This document shows, piece by piece, positions 17,834-26,754 of a stretch of 50,510 bases of DNA. Within the stretch, counting starts at the first letter, position 1; each line of letters opens with the position of its first letter. The notes beneath the pieces are model-generated. The model saw only the letters and a program-made list of their open reading frames with translations, was not told where the DNA came from and searched no databases. Source of the stretch: Brucella tritici. GTDB taxonomy: Bacteria > Pseudomonadota > Alphaproteobacteria > Rhizobiales > Rhizobiaceae. Made by a program: the position numbers and the translations under genes. The stretch covers positions 1 through 50,510 of the forward strand of contig NZ_CADEAR010000017.1 in the NCBI RefSeq assembly GCF_902825325.1, read 5' to 3'.

Positions 17834-18955
17834 ATGCGCGAGAAGCCAGCGATCCTGCAGTTCGGCACCAGCCGTTTTCTGTTGGCTCATGCCGATTTCT
17901 TTGTTTCGGAGGCACTTTCGAAGGGGAAAGCCATCGGGACAATTGCCGTCGTGCAGACGACTTCAAATCCGCAGAGTAGCCAGCGCATCGCGGCTTTGAA
18001 CGAGAGCGGCAGCTATCCAGTAATGATCCGTGGGCTTATCGACGGCAAGCCGTCCGAGACCGAACATCAGGCCAAAGGCGTTACCGTTGCCTATTCCGCA
18101 CATCACGACTGGGCAGCGATTCTCGACCTTGGCGCCAGCGTCGATGTGATCCTCTCCAATACCGGCGACAAGGGCTATGAACTCGACAGAAGCGATGACA
18201 GCTCACTTATTGCCAATCCGGATGCATTGCCGAAGAGTTTTCCGGCCAAGCTTCTGATGCTTTTGCATCATCGCTGGCAGCACAATCCCGATGCGCCATT
18301 GTCGCTCTTTCCCTGCGAGCTGATCTCGCGCAATGGCGACAAGCTGCGCTCGATCCTCAGTGATCTGGCCCATGACTGGAAACTGTCGGACGGTTTCGTG
18401 CAATGGCTCCAAACCCGGTGCGTGTTCGCCAACAGCCTTGTCGACCGCATCGTTTCCGAACCCATCGAGCCAATCGGCGCCGTTGCCGAGCCCTACGCGC
18501 TCTGGGCAATCGAAAAGGCCGATGGCCTGACGCTCCCTTGCGAACACGACGATATCGTCGTCACCGACGATCTTGCACGCTATGAGCATCTGAAGCTCTA
18601 CTTGCTGAACCTTGGCCATACGTTCATCGCGGAACAATGGCTTAAGGGCAGCCGCCCGAAAGACGAGATCGTGCTGGAAGCCATGCAGGACGAGACGATC
18701 CGGAATGAACTGGAAGCGGTCTGGCGTGAGGAAGTCCTGCCGGTATTTACTGCGGACGGCCTTGGCGAACAGGCCGAAGCTTATGTAGCTTCCGTGCGGG
18801 AACGGTTTCTCAATCCCTTCCTCAAGCACCGCATCGCAGACATTGCTTCCAATCACGAGGAAAAGAAGCGCCGCCGCTTCGCGCCGGTCATTGCCCGTGC
18901 GACGGAACTCGGCCTCAATCTCGAGCAGCGCCGCCTGAAAGCGGCTGTCGGTTAG
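17834..18955 (+). CDS. Mannitol dehydrogenase family protein, probable tagaturonate reductase
   Basis: This 373-residue protein opens with AILQFGTSRFLLAHADFFVSEAL, the dinucleotide-binding start of the long-chain mannitol dehydrogenase/UxaB/UxuB family, and has the C-terminal helical domain (YLLNLGHTFIAEQW near 258-271). It is somewhat shorter than E. coli UxaB (about 480 residues) and resembles the short tagaturonate reductases of Rhizobiales. It interconverts D-tagaturonate and D-altronate with NAD, feeding the divergently encoded UxaA. ATG at 17834 has GGAGAAGG upstream; the frame is open 69 codons earlier but crosses the promoter region. Its TAG stop lies inside a palindromic repeat element. 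Confidence 0.85.
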   Translation: MREKPAILQFGTSRFLLAHADFFVSEALSKGKAIGTIAVVQTTSNPQSSQRIAALNESGSYPVMIRGLIDGKPSETEHQAKGVTVAYSAHHDWAAILDLGASVDVILSNTGDKGYELDRSDDSSLIANPDALPKSFPAKLLMLLHHRWQHNPDAPLSLFPCELISRNGDKLRSILSDLAHDWKLSDGFVQWLQTRCVFANSLVDRIVSEPIEPIGAVAEPYALWAIEKADGLTLPCEHDDIVVTDDLARYEHLKLYLLNLGHTFIAEQWLKGSRPKDEIVLEAMQDETIRNELEAVWREEVLPVFTADGLGEQAEAYVASVRERFLNPFLKHRIADIASNHEEKKRRRFAPVIARATELGLNLEQRRLKAAVG

Positions 18956-19053
18956 AGCGCCGTGCGTCCCTTCGGACGCACAAAGGATGCTCTAACCGAA
19001 TGAATCTACGCATCGTGCTTTCCGAAAATCGAATCCGATTTTCGGGCCGATGC
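18952..19053. repeat. Palindromic intergenic repeat element, copy C (about 100 bp)
   Basis: The element has two hairpin modules. The outer arms TTAGAGC (18952-18958) and GCTCTAA (18989-18995) enclose GTGCGTCC/GGACGCAC. A second palindrome, CCGAAAATC at 19022-19030 with GATTTTCGG at 19037-19045, is bracketed by GCATCG-type ends. Read on minus, its order (GCAT, CCGAAAA dyad, CGATGCG, TAGAGC hairpin) matches the copies at 39412 and 45633. It lies between convergent genes, supplies the stop codon of the plus gene and encodes the last 14 or so residues of the minus gene, and probably terminates both transcripts. Confidence 0.75.
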
Positions 19054-19764
19054 TGTAATCCAGTCGTTGAGCTCGATTTCGGCGCGTTCCAGCGCGCTGT
19101 AGTTCAGCAGTTTGCGCAAAAGCGCAACCGTCACGGCACGAGCCCGGAGGTTGAAGCGCCCTTCCTCCGGCTCACCCTTTTCCTGATAAACGCCAAGTTT
19201 TTCATAGAGTTGCTGCAATCTGTTCTGGACGCTTCTCAGCGACAGATTGCGGCGACGGGCAATGACACGATCCGTAAGCCCCAGTGCGATATCGACCAGA
19301 ATTTCATATTCGCTTTCGCTGAAACCGCTGGCATGTCCAAGGCTCTTTTGCTGCAGACCACGCACCTCGCGGTCGATGACACATTGTGCTTCGACAAAGA
19401 TGCTGCGCAATGCCAGCCGCAGCTTGTCGTCGGACGCCGATTTCAACACGTAGCCATAAGCAGCACCTTCCGGCACGATGCGCGACACACCGCGCACATA
19501 GGCTTCATCGGCATAGTTCGACCAGAACAGGATGCGGGTTTCTGGATTTTCCTTCCAGATGGTGCGCGCGGCCTCAATGCCATTGCGCCCGCTCATCTGC
19601 AGGTCCATGACGATATGGGCTGCGCGATGCTGACGGGCCAGCTTCTCACCTGCTGAGCCGTTGTCGGCTTCCAGAACATCGCTGCACTCAGGCAATGCTG
19701 CGCGCACCGCCTCGCCAAGATAAGCGCGGTGCAATGGATCATCTTCCACGATCAGAACATGCAT
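19006..19764 (-). CDS. NarL/LuxR-type two-component response regulator
   Basis: A 252-residue protein with a receiver domain (1-125; acidic pocket E7-D8-D9, phosphoacceptor D54, lysine in YVLKSA near 110) and a C-terminal LuxR-type helix-turn-helix (about 145-205; FSESEYEILVDIALGLTDRVIARR, then LSLRSVQNRLQQLYEKLGV). The kinase gene ends one base before its ATG, so the two form a cognate pair. Likely targets are the divergent ABC importer genes, whose promoter region carries a strong inverted repeat at 21082-21124 with a third half-site. The last 14 residues are encoded by a palindromic repeat element and are probably not conserved. Confidence 0.93.
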   Translation of the reverse strand: MHVLIVEDDPLHRAYLGEAVRAALPECSDVLEADNGSAGEKLARQHRAAHIVMDLQMSGRNGIEAARTIWKENPETRILFWSNYADEAYVRGVSRIVPEGAAYGYVLKSASDDKLRLALRSIFVEAQCVIDREVRGLQQKSLGHASGFSESEYEILVDIALGLTDRVIARRRNLSLRSVQNRLQQLYEKLGVYQEKGEPEEGRFNLRARAVTVALLRKLLNYSALERAEIELNDWITASARKSDSIFGKHDA

Positions 19765-19765
19765 T

Positions 19766-21016
19766 TTACTCTCCGGCCTCCCGGCACATCTCTGCAGGCA
19801 GATGGATCGTCACGCTGGTGCCGCCACCTTCCGCGTTCTTCCTGATAGCGAAACTTGCAGAAATCAACCGCGCGCGCGTGCGCATATTGTCGATTCCATG
19901 CCCGCCACCAAGCCCGCCACCCGGCCTTTGCATCTGGCGATCCATCCCGATGCCATCGTCCGCGACTTCAACGTGCAGGCGACCGCCCTTGTCGCGGAAC
20001 ATTACGCGCAACCGGCTGGCATGGGCGTGACGGATCGTATTGTTGATCGCTTCCTGCACGATGCGGAACAGCGAAGTCGCAACCGTTTCCTCCAGCCGGT
20101 CAGCCATGCCCTCACTGTGATCATCCAGCGTCCATTCGATGGATGAGCCGCTATCACGCACCGAGCGATCAAGGTGATTTTCCGTCGCTTGCACAAAACC
20201 GAACAACTGAAGGATCGAAGGCTTGGCTTCTTCAATGATTTGCCTGAGATCGTGCATGCAATGCTGGAGCCCGCGAAACAACAGCTCAAGCTGTTCGCCT
20301 GAAGGGTCCGGGGCGTGGGTCAGCCGTTCCACATGGCGCGCAAGACGTGTCAGGTCGGCCAGCGTCTGGTCGTGCAAATCCATACCGATGCGATGGCGCT
20401 CGGTCTCCAGGGCTTCAGTCAGTTTCAGCGCACCAAATCGCAAGCCTTCCTCGCGGGCTCGTGCTTCCGTTTCCACAATAGCAGAGCGTTTGGCCTGCTC
20501 CGCAGCTCGGATTGCAAAGAAGTATGGTGCAAGCAGATCAGCGATTGATTGAGCGTTTTCCACATCCCTCAGCTGGTAGCAGGCGGGCATGAGACTGGAA
20601 CAGCTCAACGCGCCTATGATATCGCCCTGCGCCTTCAAAGGCACATGCAGGCGCCCTTTCAGGTCATGCTCGATAATCGGACTGGAAAACGAACCTTCGA
20701 AATGAAAACGCGGATCCGCGCGTGCGTCATCGGTCAGAAGGTAACCAGCCTCGCCCGACAACAGAGTACGGATAGGACTGCCGGACAGAAGCGCTGGCGG
20801 ATTGCGGCTCCAGGCCGTCGAAATGCCGCTCTCATAGGCGATGTGGAACTTGCCATCCAGCATCTTGATGCAGACGTCCAGATGGTCATACGGCACGATA
20901 TGCGTGATCTCCGCCGCCACCGCCTGAATGATGGAATCGAAGTCAAGCTGTCCCGCCAGCAATCTGGAAATATTCAGATAGTGGTCGAGCAACCTTTGGG
21001 GCGCGAGTTCGGCCAA
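19766..21016 (-). CDS. Soluble GAF-domain sensor histidine kinase (NarX/HisKA_3 class)
   Basis: A 416-residue protein with a GAF sensor domain (about 15-172), a linker helix, a HisKA_3 dimerisation domain with phosphoacceptor H215 (MDLHDQTLADL), and a HATPase domain (N-box EAINNTIRHAHAS, VADDGIGMD, then a glycine-rich GGGLGGGHGIDNM). There is no signal peptide or transmembrane helix, so it senses a cytoplasmic signal, perhaps the imported solute or a redox/metabolic cue. Translation starts at TTG, supported by GGAGGAG six bases upstream. It lies one base from its response regulator and is divergent from the ABC importer operon. Confidence 0.92.
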   Translation of the reverse strand: MAELAPQRLLDHYLNISRLLAGQLDFDSIIQAVAAEITHIVPYDHLDVCIKMLDGKFHIAYESGISTAWSRNPPALLSGSPIRTLLSGEAGYLLTDDARADPRFHFEGSFSSPIIEHDLKGRLHVPLKAQGDIIGALSCSSLMPACYQLRDVENAQSIADLLAPYFFAIRAAEQAKRSAIVETEARAREEGLRFGALKLTEALETERHRIGMDLHDQTLADLTRLARHVERLTHAPDPSGEQLELLFRGLQHCMHDLRQIIEEAKPSILQLFGFVQATENHLDRSVRDSGSSIEWTLDDHSEGMADRLEETVATSLFRIVQEAINNTIRHAHASRLRVMFRDKGGRLHVEVADDGIGMDRQMQRPGGGLGGGHGIDNMRTRARLISASFAIRKNAEGGGTSVTIHLPAEMCREAGE

Positions 21017-21081
21017 GCGTTTCTCCTCCAGAACGCAAATTGCTCATGAAGCTCTATAATACGCCGTGACATGCTTGGCGC

Positions 21082-21198
21082 GTCTTGCGGGTTCCCGCAA
21101 TTTTGCTGCGGAAACCCGCAAGACAGTTGCTTCATTCGGCCTTCACAGAAGGCTTCTCTTCTTTCATCCTCGCTTCACCAGAAAATTGCCCGCAAGAC
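21082..21198. promoter_or_regulatory. Three-copy CCCGCAAGAC element with 18-bp inverted repeat
   Basis: The arms at 21082-21099 and 21107-21124 are complementary at 17 of 18 positions. The outer ten bases, CCCGCAAGAC, recur in direct orientation at 21189-21198, 74 bases (about seven turns) from the previous copy. The cluster lies in the 318-base region between the histidine kinase gene (minus) and the sugar-binding-protein gene (plus), which holds no other gene. It is the best candidate binding site for the NarL-type regulator encoded next door; the inverted repeat could also act as an RNA hairpin. Confidence 0.55.
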
Positions 21199-21334
21199 AA
21201 GAGCGTAAAATCGCGTCAGGCGCAGACTGGTGCCGTTGAGGAGCGGCGGTGCGGGAGGCTCGCATCACAATCAATTCAGACGATCCGAAGTGCCGGGGCG
21301 CTGCGGGTCGTATATTGGCAACCGGGAGGAATGA

Positions 21335-22351
21335 ATGAAACTCGCAAAAATCCTATTCGCATCCGCAGCACTGGCAGGCGTTCTCGCCGCTGGCAGCGCA
21401 TTGGCCGACACATCGTCAAAGAAGATTGCATTCTCCAACAATTATGCTGGCAACTCATGGCGCCAGGCCATGCTGGAGAGCTGGGACAAGATCACCAAGG
21501 AAGCCGTAAAGGCCGGTGTGGTCGCTGCGGCTGATCCGTTCACGACGGCTGAAAATCAGGCCACAGAACAGGCCGCACAGATTCAGAACATGATCCTGCA
21601 GGGCTATGACGCTATCGTCATCAATGCCGCTTCGCCAACCGCTTTGAACGGCGCAATCAAGGAAGCCTGCGACGCGGGCATCACGGTCGTTTCCTTTGAC
21701 GGCACAGTCACGGAGCCTTGCGCATGGCGCATCGCGGTCGATTTCAAGGCAATGGGCGAAGGCCAGATCGACTATCTGGCAAAGCGCTTCCCCGATGGCG
21801 GCAACCTGCTTGAAATTCGCGGCCTTGCCGGTGTTTCGGTCGACGACAATATTCATGCCGGTATCGAAGAAGGCGTGAAGAAGCATCCGAAGTTCAAGGT
21901 CGTCGGCTCCGTCAATGGCGACTGGGCCGCAGATGTCGCGCAGCGCGCCGTCGCCGGTATCCTGCCCAGCCTGCCAAAGATCGACGCTGTCGTGACGCAA
22001 GGCGGCGACGGCTATGGCGCCGCGCAGGCCTTCGCCGCCGCCAAGCGCGAAACGCCGATCATCATTATGGGCAACCGTGAAGACGAACTGCAGTGGTGGA
22101 AGCAGCAGAAAGACGCCAACGGCTATGAAACCATGTCGGTTTCGATCGCACCTGGCGTCTCCACGCTTGCTTTCTGGGTTGCCCAGCAGATTCTCGACGG
22201 CAAGGACGTGAAGAAGGACCTCGTGGTTCCGTTCCTCAGCGTCAGTCAGGAATCGCTCGACAAGGACCTCGCCAACACCCAGAAGGGTGGTGTCGCCAAT
22301 GTCGAATATTCGCTGGAAGACGCGCAGAAAGTCATCGACGCCGCCAAATAA
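21335..22351 (+). CDS. Ribose-type (CUT2) ABC importer substrate-binding protein
   Basis: A 338-residue periplasmic protein with a signal peptide (core 5-20, cleavage after ALA at 22-24) and the periplasmic-binding-protein type I fold: KKIAFSNNYAGNSWRQAML at the start, AAQIQNMILQGYDAIVINAASPTAL, VVSFDGTV and VTQGGDGYGAAQAF. These are typical of monosaccharide binders. It delivers the sugar to the permeases at 23907-25792. A GGAGGAATGA ribosome binding site overlaps the start region. It is first in the operon and is followed by a terminator-like hairpin, favouring its over-production. Confidence 0.93.
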   Translation: MKLAKILFASAALAGVLAAGSALADTSSKKIAFSNNYAGNSWRQAMLESWDKITKEAVKAGVVAAADPFTTAENQATEQAAQIQNMILQGYDAIVINAASPTALNGAIKEACDAGITVVSFDGTVTEPCAWRIAVDFKAMGEGQIDYLAKRFPDGGNLLEIRGLAGVSVDDNIHAGIEEGVKKHPKFKVVGSVNGDWAADVAQRAVAGILPSLPKIDAVVTQGGDGYGAAQAFAAAKRETPIIIMGNREDELQWWKQQKDANGYETMSVSIAPGVSTLAFWVAQQILDGKDVKKDLVVPFLSVSQESLDKDLANTQKGGVANVEYSLEDAQKVIDAAK

Positions 22352-22379
22352 GCAGGGCGTCCACATAATCGAGCGATTG

Positions 22380-22404
22380 GGGCGGGGTTCGTTCCCGCCC
22401 TTTT
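22380..22404 (+). terminator. Intrinsic terminator between binding-protein and ATPase genes
   Basis: GGGCGGG at 22380-22386 pairs with CCCGCCC at 22394-22400, followed by TTTT. It lies within the operon, so it is probably a partial terminator that sets the ratio of binding protein to membrane complex, as at 7704-7737. Confidence 0.7.
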
Positions 22405-22446
22405 GCATCGCCTATTCTTCAGCATTTCCAGCAATCAGTTGAGCGT

Positions 22447-23907
22447 ATGACAGAAGCAGCAGAGAAACGGGAGGTCGTCGCGGCGCGCAATATCCGCGTG
22501 CAGTTCGGTGCGGTAAAAGCACTGGATGGCGCCGAACTCGTGATCCGCGAAGGTGAATGCGTCGGGCTTGTCGGCCACAATGGCGCCGGCAAATCCACTA
22601 TCGTCAATGTCATCAATGGCGGGTTGTCGCCGCATGAAGGCAGTATTTCCTATCACGAGGAAACAGGATACGGCGTGGCGATAGCACGCAAGCACGGCGT
22701 GCGTTGCGTTTTTCAGGAATTGTCGCTGTTTCCGAACCTGACCATTGCCGAAAATGTTCGCATCATGCAGCGCGATCTGACCGGAACTGGCTGGCGCGGC
22801 AACGCCATCGAACTGATTTCCAAAAAGCTCGACGAGATTTTTCCGGGCCACAAGATCGACAGCAGCGTTACTGTCGATGAGCTTTCCATCGCCGAGCGCC
22901 AGATGGTGGAAATCGCCATCAACTTCACCGCGCCCTGCACTGCGCCAAAACTAGTTATTCTCGATGAACCGACGTCATCGCTTGATGCAGGCATTGCCGC
23001 GCAACTGATGGCGTATGTGCGCCGTTTCGTCGGCACCGGCGGTGCCGTTATCCTGATTTCGCATATGTTGGGTGAAATTCTCTCAACCTCCGACCGCATC
23101 GTGGTGATGAAGGACGGAAAGGTGGTCGCCAATCGCGCGGCAAAAGATTTCACCAATCGCAGCCTCGTCGAAGCTATGGGCAGCGTTGAGCGCGAAAAGG
23201 CCGCGCGCCGCACCGCAAAAACCGATGCGAGCGGCACGCCCGTTCTGTCCTTCGCCAAGCGTGCCACTGACATAAAGCCATTTCAGGCTTTCAAGGGCGA
23301 AGTCATCGGTCTCGCAGGGCTGGCCGGACACGGACAGACCAGGATGCTGCTCGATCTCTACTATGCACGGCGGCCGAACTGGGTTCCGGCCCGCAATTGC
23401 GAAATCGCCTTCGTTGCGGGCGATCGCAGCCTCAACGGCACTTTCCCGCTGTGGAGCATCCTGCACAATCTCACCATCGGCTCGCTGGACCGGCTGTCGT
23501 CGCTGAAACTCGTTGACCAGAAGCGGGAAGATGCCCTTGGCAGTGACTGGAAAGATCGCATCCAGATACGCACGCCGGATATGGGCAACCGCATCCTGTC
23601 GCTGTCGGGTGGCAACCAGCAAAAAGTGCTTTTCGCCCGCGCACTGGCAACCAGCGCCAACACTATTTTGATGGACGATCCGATGCGTGGCGTCGATGTC
23701 GGCACCAAGCAGGAAGTCTATGAAATCCTGCGCCATGAGGCCGAAAACGGACGCACATTCGTCTGGTACTCCACCGAAATGGACGAAATCGAACTTTGTG
23801 ACCGCGTCTATGTCTTCCGCGACGGCGCTATCGTCGCGGAACTGACCGGCGAAGACAATACGGAAAAGAACGTGCTTGCAGCATCCTTTGAGGGAGGTCA
23901 CGAATAA
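22447..23907 (+). CDS. Ribose-type ABC importer ATP-binding protein (two ATPase domains)
   Basis: The 486-residue protein has the RbsA/MglA/XylG tandem layout. Domain 1 (about 10-240) has Walker A GHNGAGKST at 43-51, a signature LSIAERQMVEIA and Walker B LVILDEPTSSLD. Domain 2 (about 270-480) has a degenerate Walker A (GLAGHGQTR), the usual state in this family, but a good signature LSGGNQQKV and DDPMRGVDVGTK. It hydrolyses ATP to drive sugar uptake through the two following permeases. Its TAA stop overlaps the next ATG by one base. Confidence 0.94.
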   Translation: MTEAAEKREVVAARNIRVQFGAVKALDGAELVIREGECVGLVGHNGAGKSTIVNVINGGLSPHEGSISYHEETGYGVAIARKHGVRCVFQELSLFPNLTIAENVRIMQRDLTGTGWRGNAIELISKKLDEIFPGHKIDSSVTVDELSIAERQMVEIAINFTAPCTAPKLVILDEPTSSLDAGIAAQLMAYVRRFVGTGGAVILISHMLGEILSTSDRIVVMKDGKVVANRAAKDFTNRSLVEAMGSVEREKAARRTAKTDASGTPVLSFAKRATDIKPFQAFKGEVIGLAGLAGHGQTRMLLDLYYARRPNWVPARNCEIAFVAGDRSLNGTFPLWSILHNLTIGSLDRLSSLKLVDQKREDALGSDWKDRIQIRTPDMGNRILSLSGGNQQKVLFARALATSANTILMDDPMRGVDVGTKQEVYEILRHEAENGRTFVWYSTEMDEIELCDRVYVFRDGAIVAELTGEDNTEKNVLAASFEGGHE

Positions 23908-24848
23908 TGCGCCTTTCCTCTTCCTCCGTCCGCCTGCTCACGCCGGTTTTCTCGCTGGTTCTGCTGCTTGCCGCCGTCTTCTACATGCAGCCGCGCGCCA
24001 TGAGCTATACCGGGCTGAATCTGCTGTTCAATCTGGCCGTCCCCATTGCGCTAGCAACCATCGCTCAGATGCTCATCATGGCGGTCAACGATCTCGATCT
24101 CTCGATGGGCACCTTCGTGAGTTTCGTGGTCTGTGTTGCCGCAACCTATCTCAACACCACGCCCGTCATCGGGGTATTGATCCTTGTGGCAGCCATTGCA
24201 GCTTATGCAGCGCTTGGCGCACTGATCCACTTGCGTAATTTGCCCTCCATCGTCGTCACACTTGGCATGAGCTTCGTCTGGGGCGGATTTGCCGTTCTGC
24301 TGCTGCCCTCGCCCGGCGGACAGGCGCCGGACTGGGCACGCTGGATCATGACCGCCAAGCCGCCTTTCATGCCCATGGCCATTGTGGCCAGTATCCTGAT
24401 CGCGGTTGTCACGCATTTCATCGTCATGCGCTCCACCTTCGGCGTGCTGATGCGTGGCGCGGGTGGTAACAGCCGCTCCATCGAGCGTGCTGGCTGGTCT
24501 GTAACGATGATCCGTGCCGGAACCTATGCGCTGGCTGCCTTCTTCGCGGTGCTGGCAGGAATTGCACTGGTCGGTCTCACCACATCGGCAGATGCCAATA
24601 TCGCGTTACGTTATACGCTTCTGTCCATCGCAGGCGTTATTCTCGGCGGTGGTGAGTTTGTCGGCGGACGTGTATCGCCCATCGGTGCCGTCATCGGTGC
24701 CCTGACGCTGACGCTTGCCGGGTCCTTCCTCTCCTTCATGCGCATTTCGCCGGACTGGCAGATCGGTGCGCAAGGCGGCATTCTCATCGTGGTGCTGGCT
24801 TTGCGCCTCTTCCTTAATCGCCTCGAAAAGAGGGAGAAAAAGCAATGA
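23907..24848 (+). CDS. Ribose-type ABC importer permease, first subunit
   Basis: A 313-residue inner-membrane protein of the BPD_transp_2 (RbsC-like) family with eight to ten helices. Family motifs are MAVNDLDLSMGTFVSF near 55-70 (the usual GGIDLSVG region in altered form) and LLSIAGVILGGGEFVGGRVSPIGAVIGAL near 232-262. The operon encodes two different permeases, so the channel is a heterodimer rather than the RbsC homodimer. It overlaps the ATPase gene by one base and the next permease by four. Confidence 0.92.
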   Translation: MRLSSSSVRLLTPVFSLVLLLAAVFYMQPRAMSYTGLNLLFNLAVPIALATIAQMLIMAVNDLDLSMGTFVSFVVCVAATYLNTTPVIGVLILVAAIAAYAALGALIHLRNLPSIVVTLGMSFVWGGFAVLLLPSPGGQAPDWARWIMTAKPPFMPMAIVASILIAVVTHFIVMRSTFGVLMRGAGGNSRSIERAGWSVTMIRAGTYALAAFFAVLAGIALVGLTTSADANIALRYTLLSIAGVILGGGEFVGGRVSPIGAVIGALTLTLAGSFLSFMRISPDWQIGAQGGILIVVLALRLFLNRLEKREKKQ

Positions 24849-25792
24849 GCCGTCTCGCTGTCCTTACCAACCGCCCGTGGATATGGTCGTTCATCGCCAC
24901 TGCCATCGTCTGGATCATCACCATCCTCTTTACCGGTGGCGCGGGCGCACACGGGCTCTCCCACGCGGCTTTCACTTTCGCCTCCTTCTCGGTTATCGTC
25001 GGCCTCGGGCAGATGTTCGTCATTACGCTCGGCCCCGGTAACATCGATCTGTCTGTCCCAGCCAATATGACGCTTGCCGCGACACTGGCGCTCAAGCTCA
25101 TGGATACGCAGGACGGCATGGTTCTGGCGGGGCTAGGCGTTGCCATTCTGGTTGGTGTTGCCATCGGCATCTGCAATTATGCGCTGATCAAGCTTCTACG
25201 CATTCCGCCCATCATCGCCACCTTGTCGATGAGCTTCCTGATCCAGTCCACCGCCATCTGGAGCAATCGCGGCCTGCGCGTGAAGCCGCCGGAAAGCCTC
25301 GCGCAGTTCACCACATCCTCCACGCTCGGCATACCCAACGTCGCCATCATAGCGCTGATCCTGTCGGTCATCGGCTGGGTGCTCCTGAAAAGGAGCATCT
25401 ATGGACGCTGGATTTCGGCAATAGGCCAGAACCCTTTCGCTGCGCGTATGGCGGGCGTTCCGGTCGATGGCACGCGCTTCGTCACCTATCTCCTCTGTGC
25501 AGTGCTCGCTTCGCTCTGCGGGTTCCTGCTTGCTTGCTTTTCGGGCGGTGCGGCGCTGAACATGGGTGCGGAATATCTTTTGATGTCGATTGCCGTCGTC
25601 ATCATCGGCGGCACGGCGGTTGCTGGCGGCGATTCCAACATCCCCGGCATTTGGGGAGCCGCCCTCTTCATGTTCCTCATAGTTTCGATGCTCAACACCT
25701 ACGGCTTCGGCGCCGGTGTCCGTCTTGTCCTGACCGGGCTCACCATCATTGCGGTGATTATCCTCGCCAGTGGCCGACGCGCCGAGCGTTAA
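24845..25792 (+). CDS. Ribose-type ABC importer permease, second subunit
   Basis: A 315-residue inner-membrane protein related to the preceding gene, with LGPGNIDLSVPANMTLAATLAL near 57-80, IPPIIATLSMSFLIQSTAIW near 120-140 and MSIAVVIIGGTAVAGGDSNIPGIWGA near 243-268. It forms a heterodimeric channel with its partner and is coupled to it through an ATGA overlap. The lactonase gene starts 21 bases after its stop and is presumably in the same transcript. Confidence 0.92.
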   Translation: MSRLAVLTNRPWIWSFIATAIVWIITILFTGGAGAHGLSHAAFTFASFSVIVGLGQMFVITLGPGNIDLSVPANMTLAATLALKLMDTQDGMVLAGLGVAILVGVAIGICNYALIKLLRIPPIIATLSMSFLIQSTAIWSNRGLRVKPPESLAQFTTSSTLGIPNVAIIALILSVIGWVLLKRSIYGRWISAIGQNPFAARMAGVPVDGTRFVTYLLCAVLASLCGFLLACFSGGAALNMGAEYLLMSIAVVIIGGTAVAGGDSNIPGIWGAALFMFLIVSMLNTYGFGAGVRLVLTGLTIIAVIILASGRRAER

Positions 25793-25813
25793 ATTCCTTC
25801 GGAGTAACTTTCC

Positions 25814-26746
25814 TTGTCAAAAACTGTTTCGATTTACGAAATCCACGACGAACGCTTCAAGCAGATGATCGTGCCGAGTGCCGATCTGGACGAACTTTAT
25901 AGCGACTGCCGCTGGGCAGAAGGCCCAGTGTGGTTCGGTGACCAGAACTGCCTTCTGTGGAGCGACATTCCGAACCAGCGCATCCTGCGCTGGGTACCGG
26001 AAGCCCCCGTTGGCGACAGTGTTTCAGTGTTCCGCAACCCGTCCAATTTTTCCAACGGCAATACGCGTGACCGCGAAGGACGCCTCGTCACCTGCGAGCA
26101 TGGAGGTCGTCGCGTCACCCGCACGGAAGCGGATGGCAGCATCACCGTGCTCGCCGACAGCTATCAGGGCAAAAAACTCAATGCGCCCAACGACGTCATC
26201 GTGCGCTCGGACGGCACCGTGTGGTTTACCGATCCGACCTACGGCATCATGGCCGATTATGAAGGCTACAAGGCCGCCCCAGAGCAGCCTTCGCGCAATG
26301 TCTATCGGCTGGACCCGAAGAGTGGCGAGATCAATGCCGTCGTTACCGACTTCCACCAGCCGAACGGACTTGCCTTCTCGCCAGACGAAACCAAGCTCTA
26401 TGTCGCCGACAGCGCTTATAGCCACGATGAGAATGCACCGCGCCACATCCGCGTCTTCAACGTGGTGGATGGTGGGGAGCGGGTTACCGGCGGCTCCGTA
26501 TTCTGCACCATAGACGATGGCCTGCCAGATGGTTTCCGTTTCGATACGGACGGCAATCTGTGGACCAGCGCTGGCGACGGCGTGCACTGCTTCTCGCCGG
26601 AAGGCACGCTCCTTGGCAAGATCAAGACGCCGCAGACGGTCGCCAATGTGACCTTCGGCGGTCCCCGCCGCAACCGGCTATTCATTGCAGCGACGAAGTC
26701 GCTCTATGCGGTCTATCTCACAGTAACCGGCGCGCAGTGCCCCTGA
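25814..26746 (+). CDS. SMP-30/gluconolactonase family lactonase
   Basis: A 310-residue six-bladed beta-propeller of the SMP-30/gluconolactonase family. Metal and active-site residues can be placed by pattern: E36 (RWAEGPVW), N126 (APNDV), N184 (QPNGLAFS) and D239 (GLPDG). It hydrolyses a sugar-acid lactone to the free acid. With the ABC importer before it, the pathway is probably uptake of a monosaccharide, oxidation to a lactone by an enzyme encoded elsewhere, and hydrolysis here. It has no signal peptide and should be cytoplasmic. The start is TTG with GGAG about nine bases upstream; no nearby ATG preserves the domain. It ends at a terminator. Confidence 0.9.
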   Translation: MSKTVSIYEIHDERFKQMIVPSADLDELYSDCRWAEGPVWFGDQNCLLWSDIPNQRILRWVPEAPVGDSVSVFRNPSNFSNGNTRDREGRLVTCEHGGRRVTRTEADGSITVLADSYQGKKLNAPNDVIVRSDGTVWFTDPTYGIMADYEGYKAAPEQPSRNVYRLDPKSGEINAVVTDFHQPNGLAFSPDETKLYVADSAYSHDENAPRHIRVFNVVDGGERVTGGSVFCTIDDGLPDGFRFDTDGNLWTSAGDGVHCFSPEGTLLGKIKTPQTVANVTFGGPRRNRLFIAATKSLYAVYLTVTGAQCP

Positions 26747-26754
26747 TAAAACAA

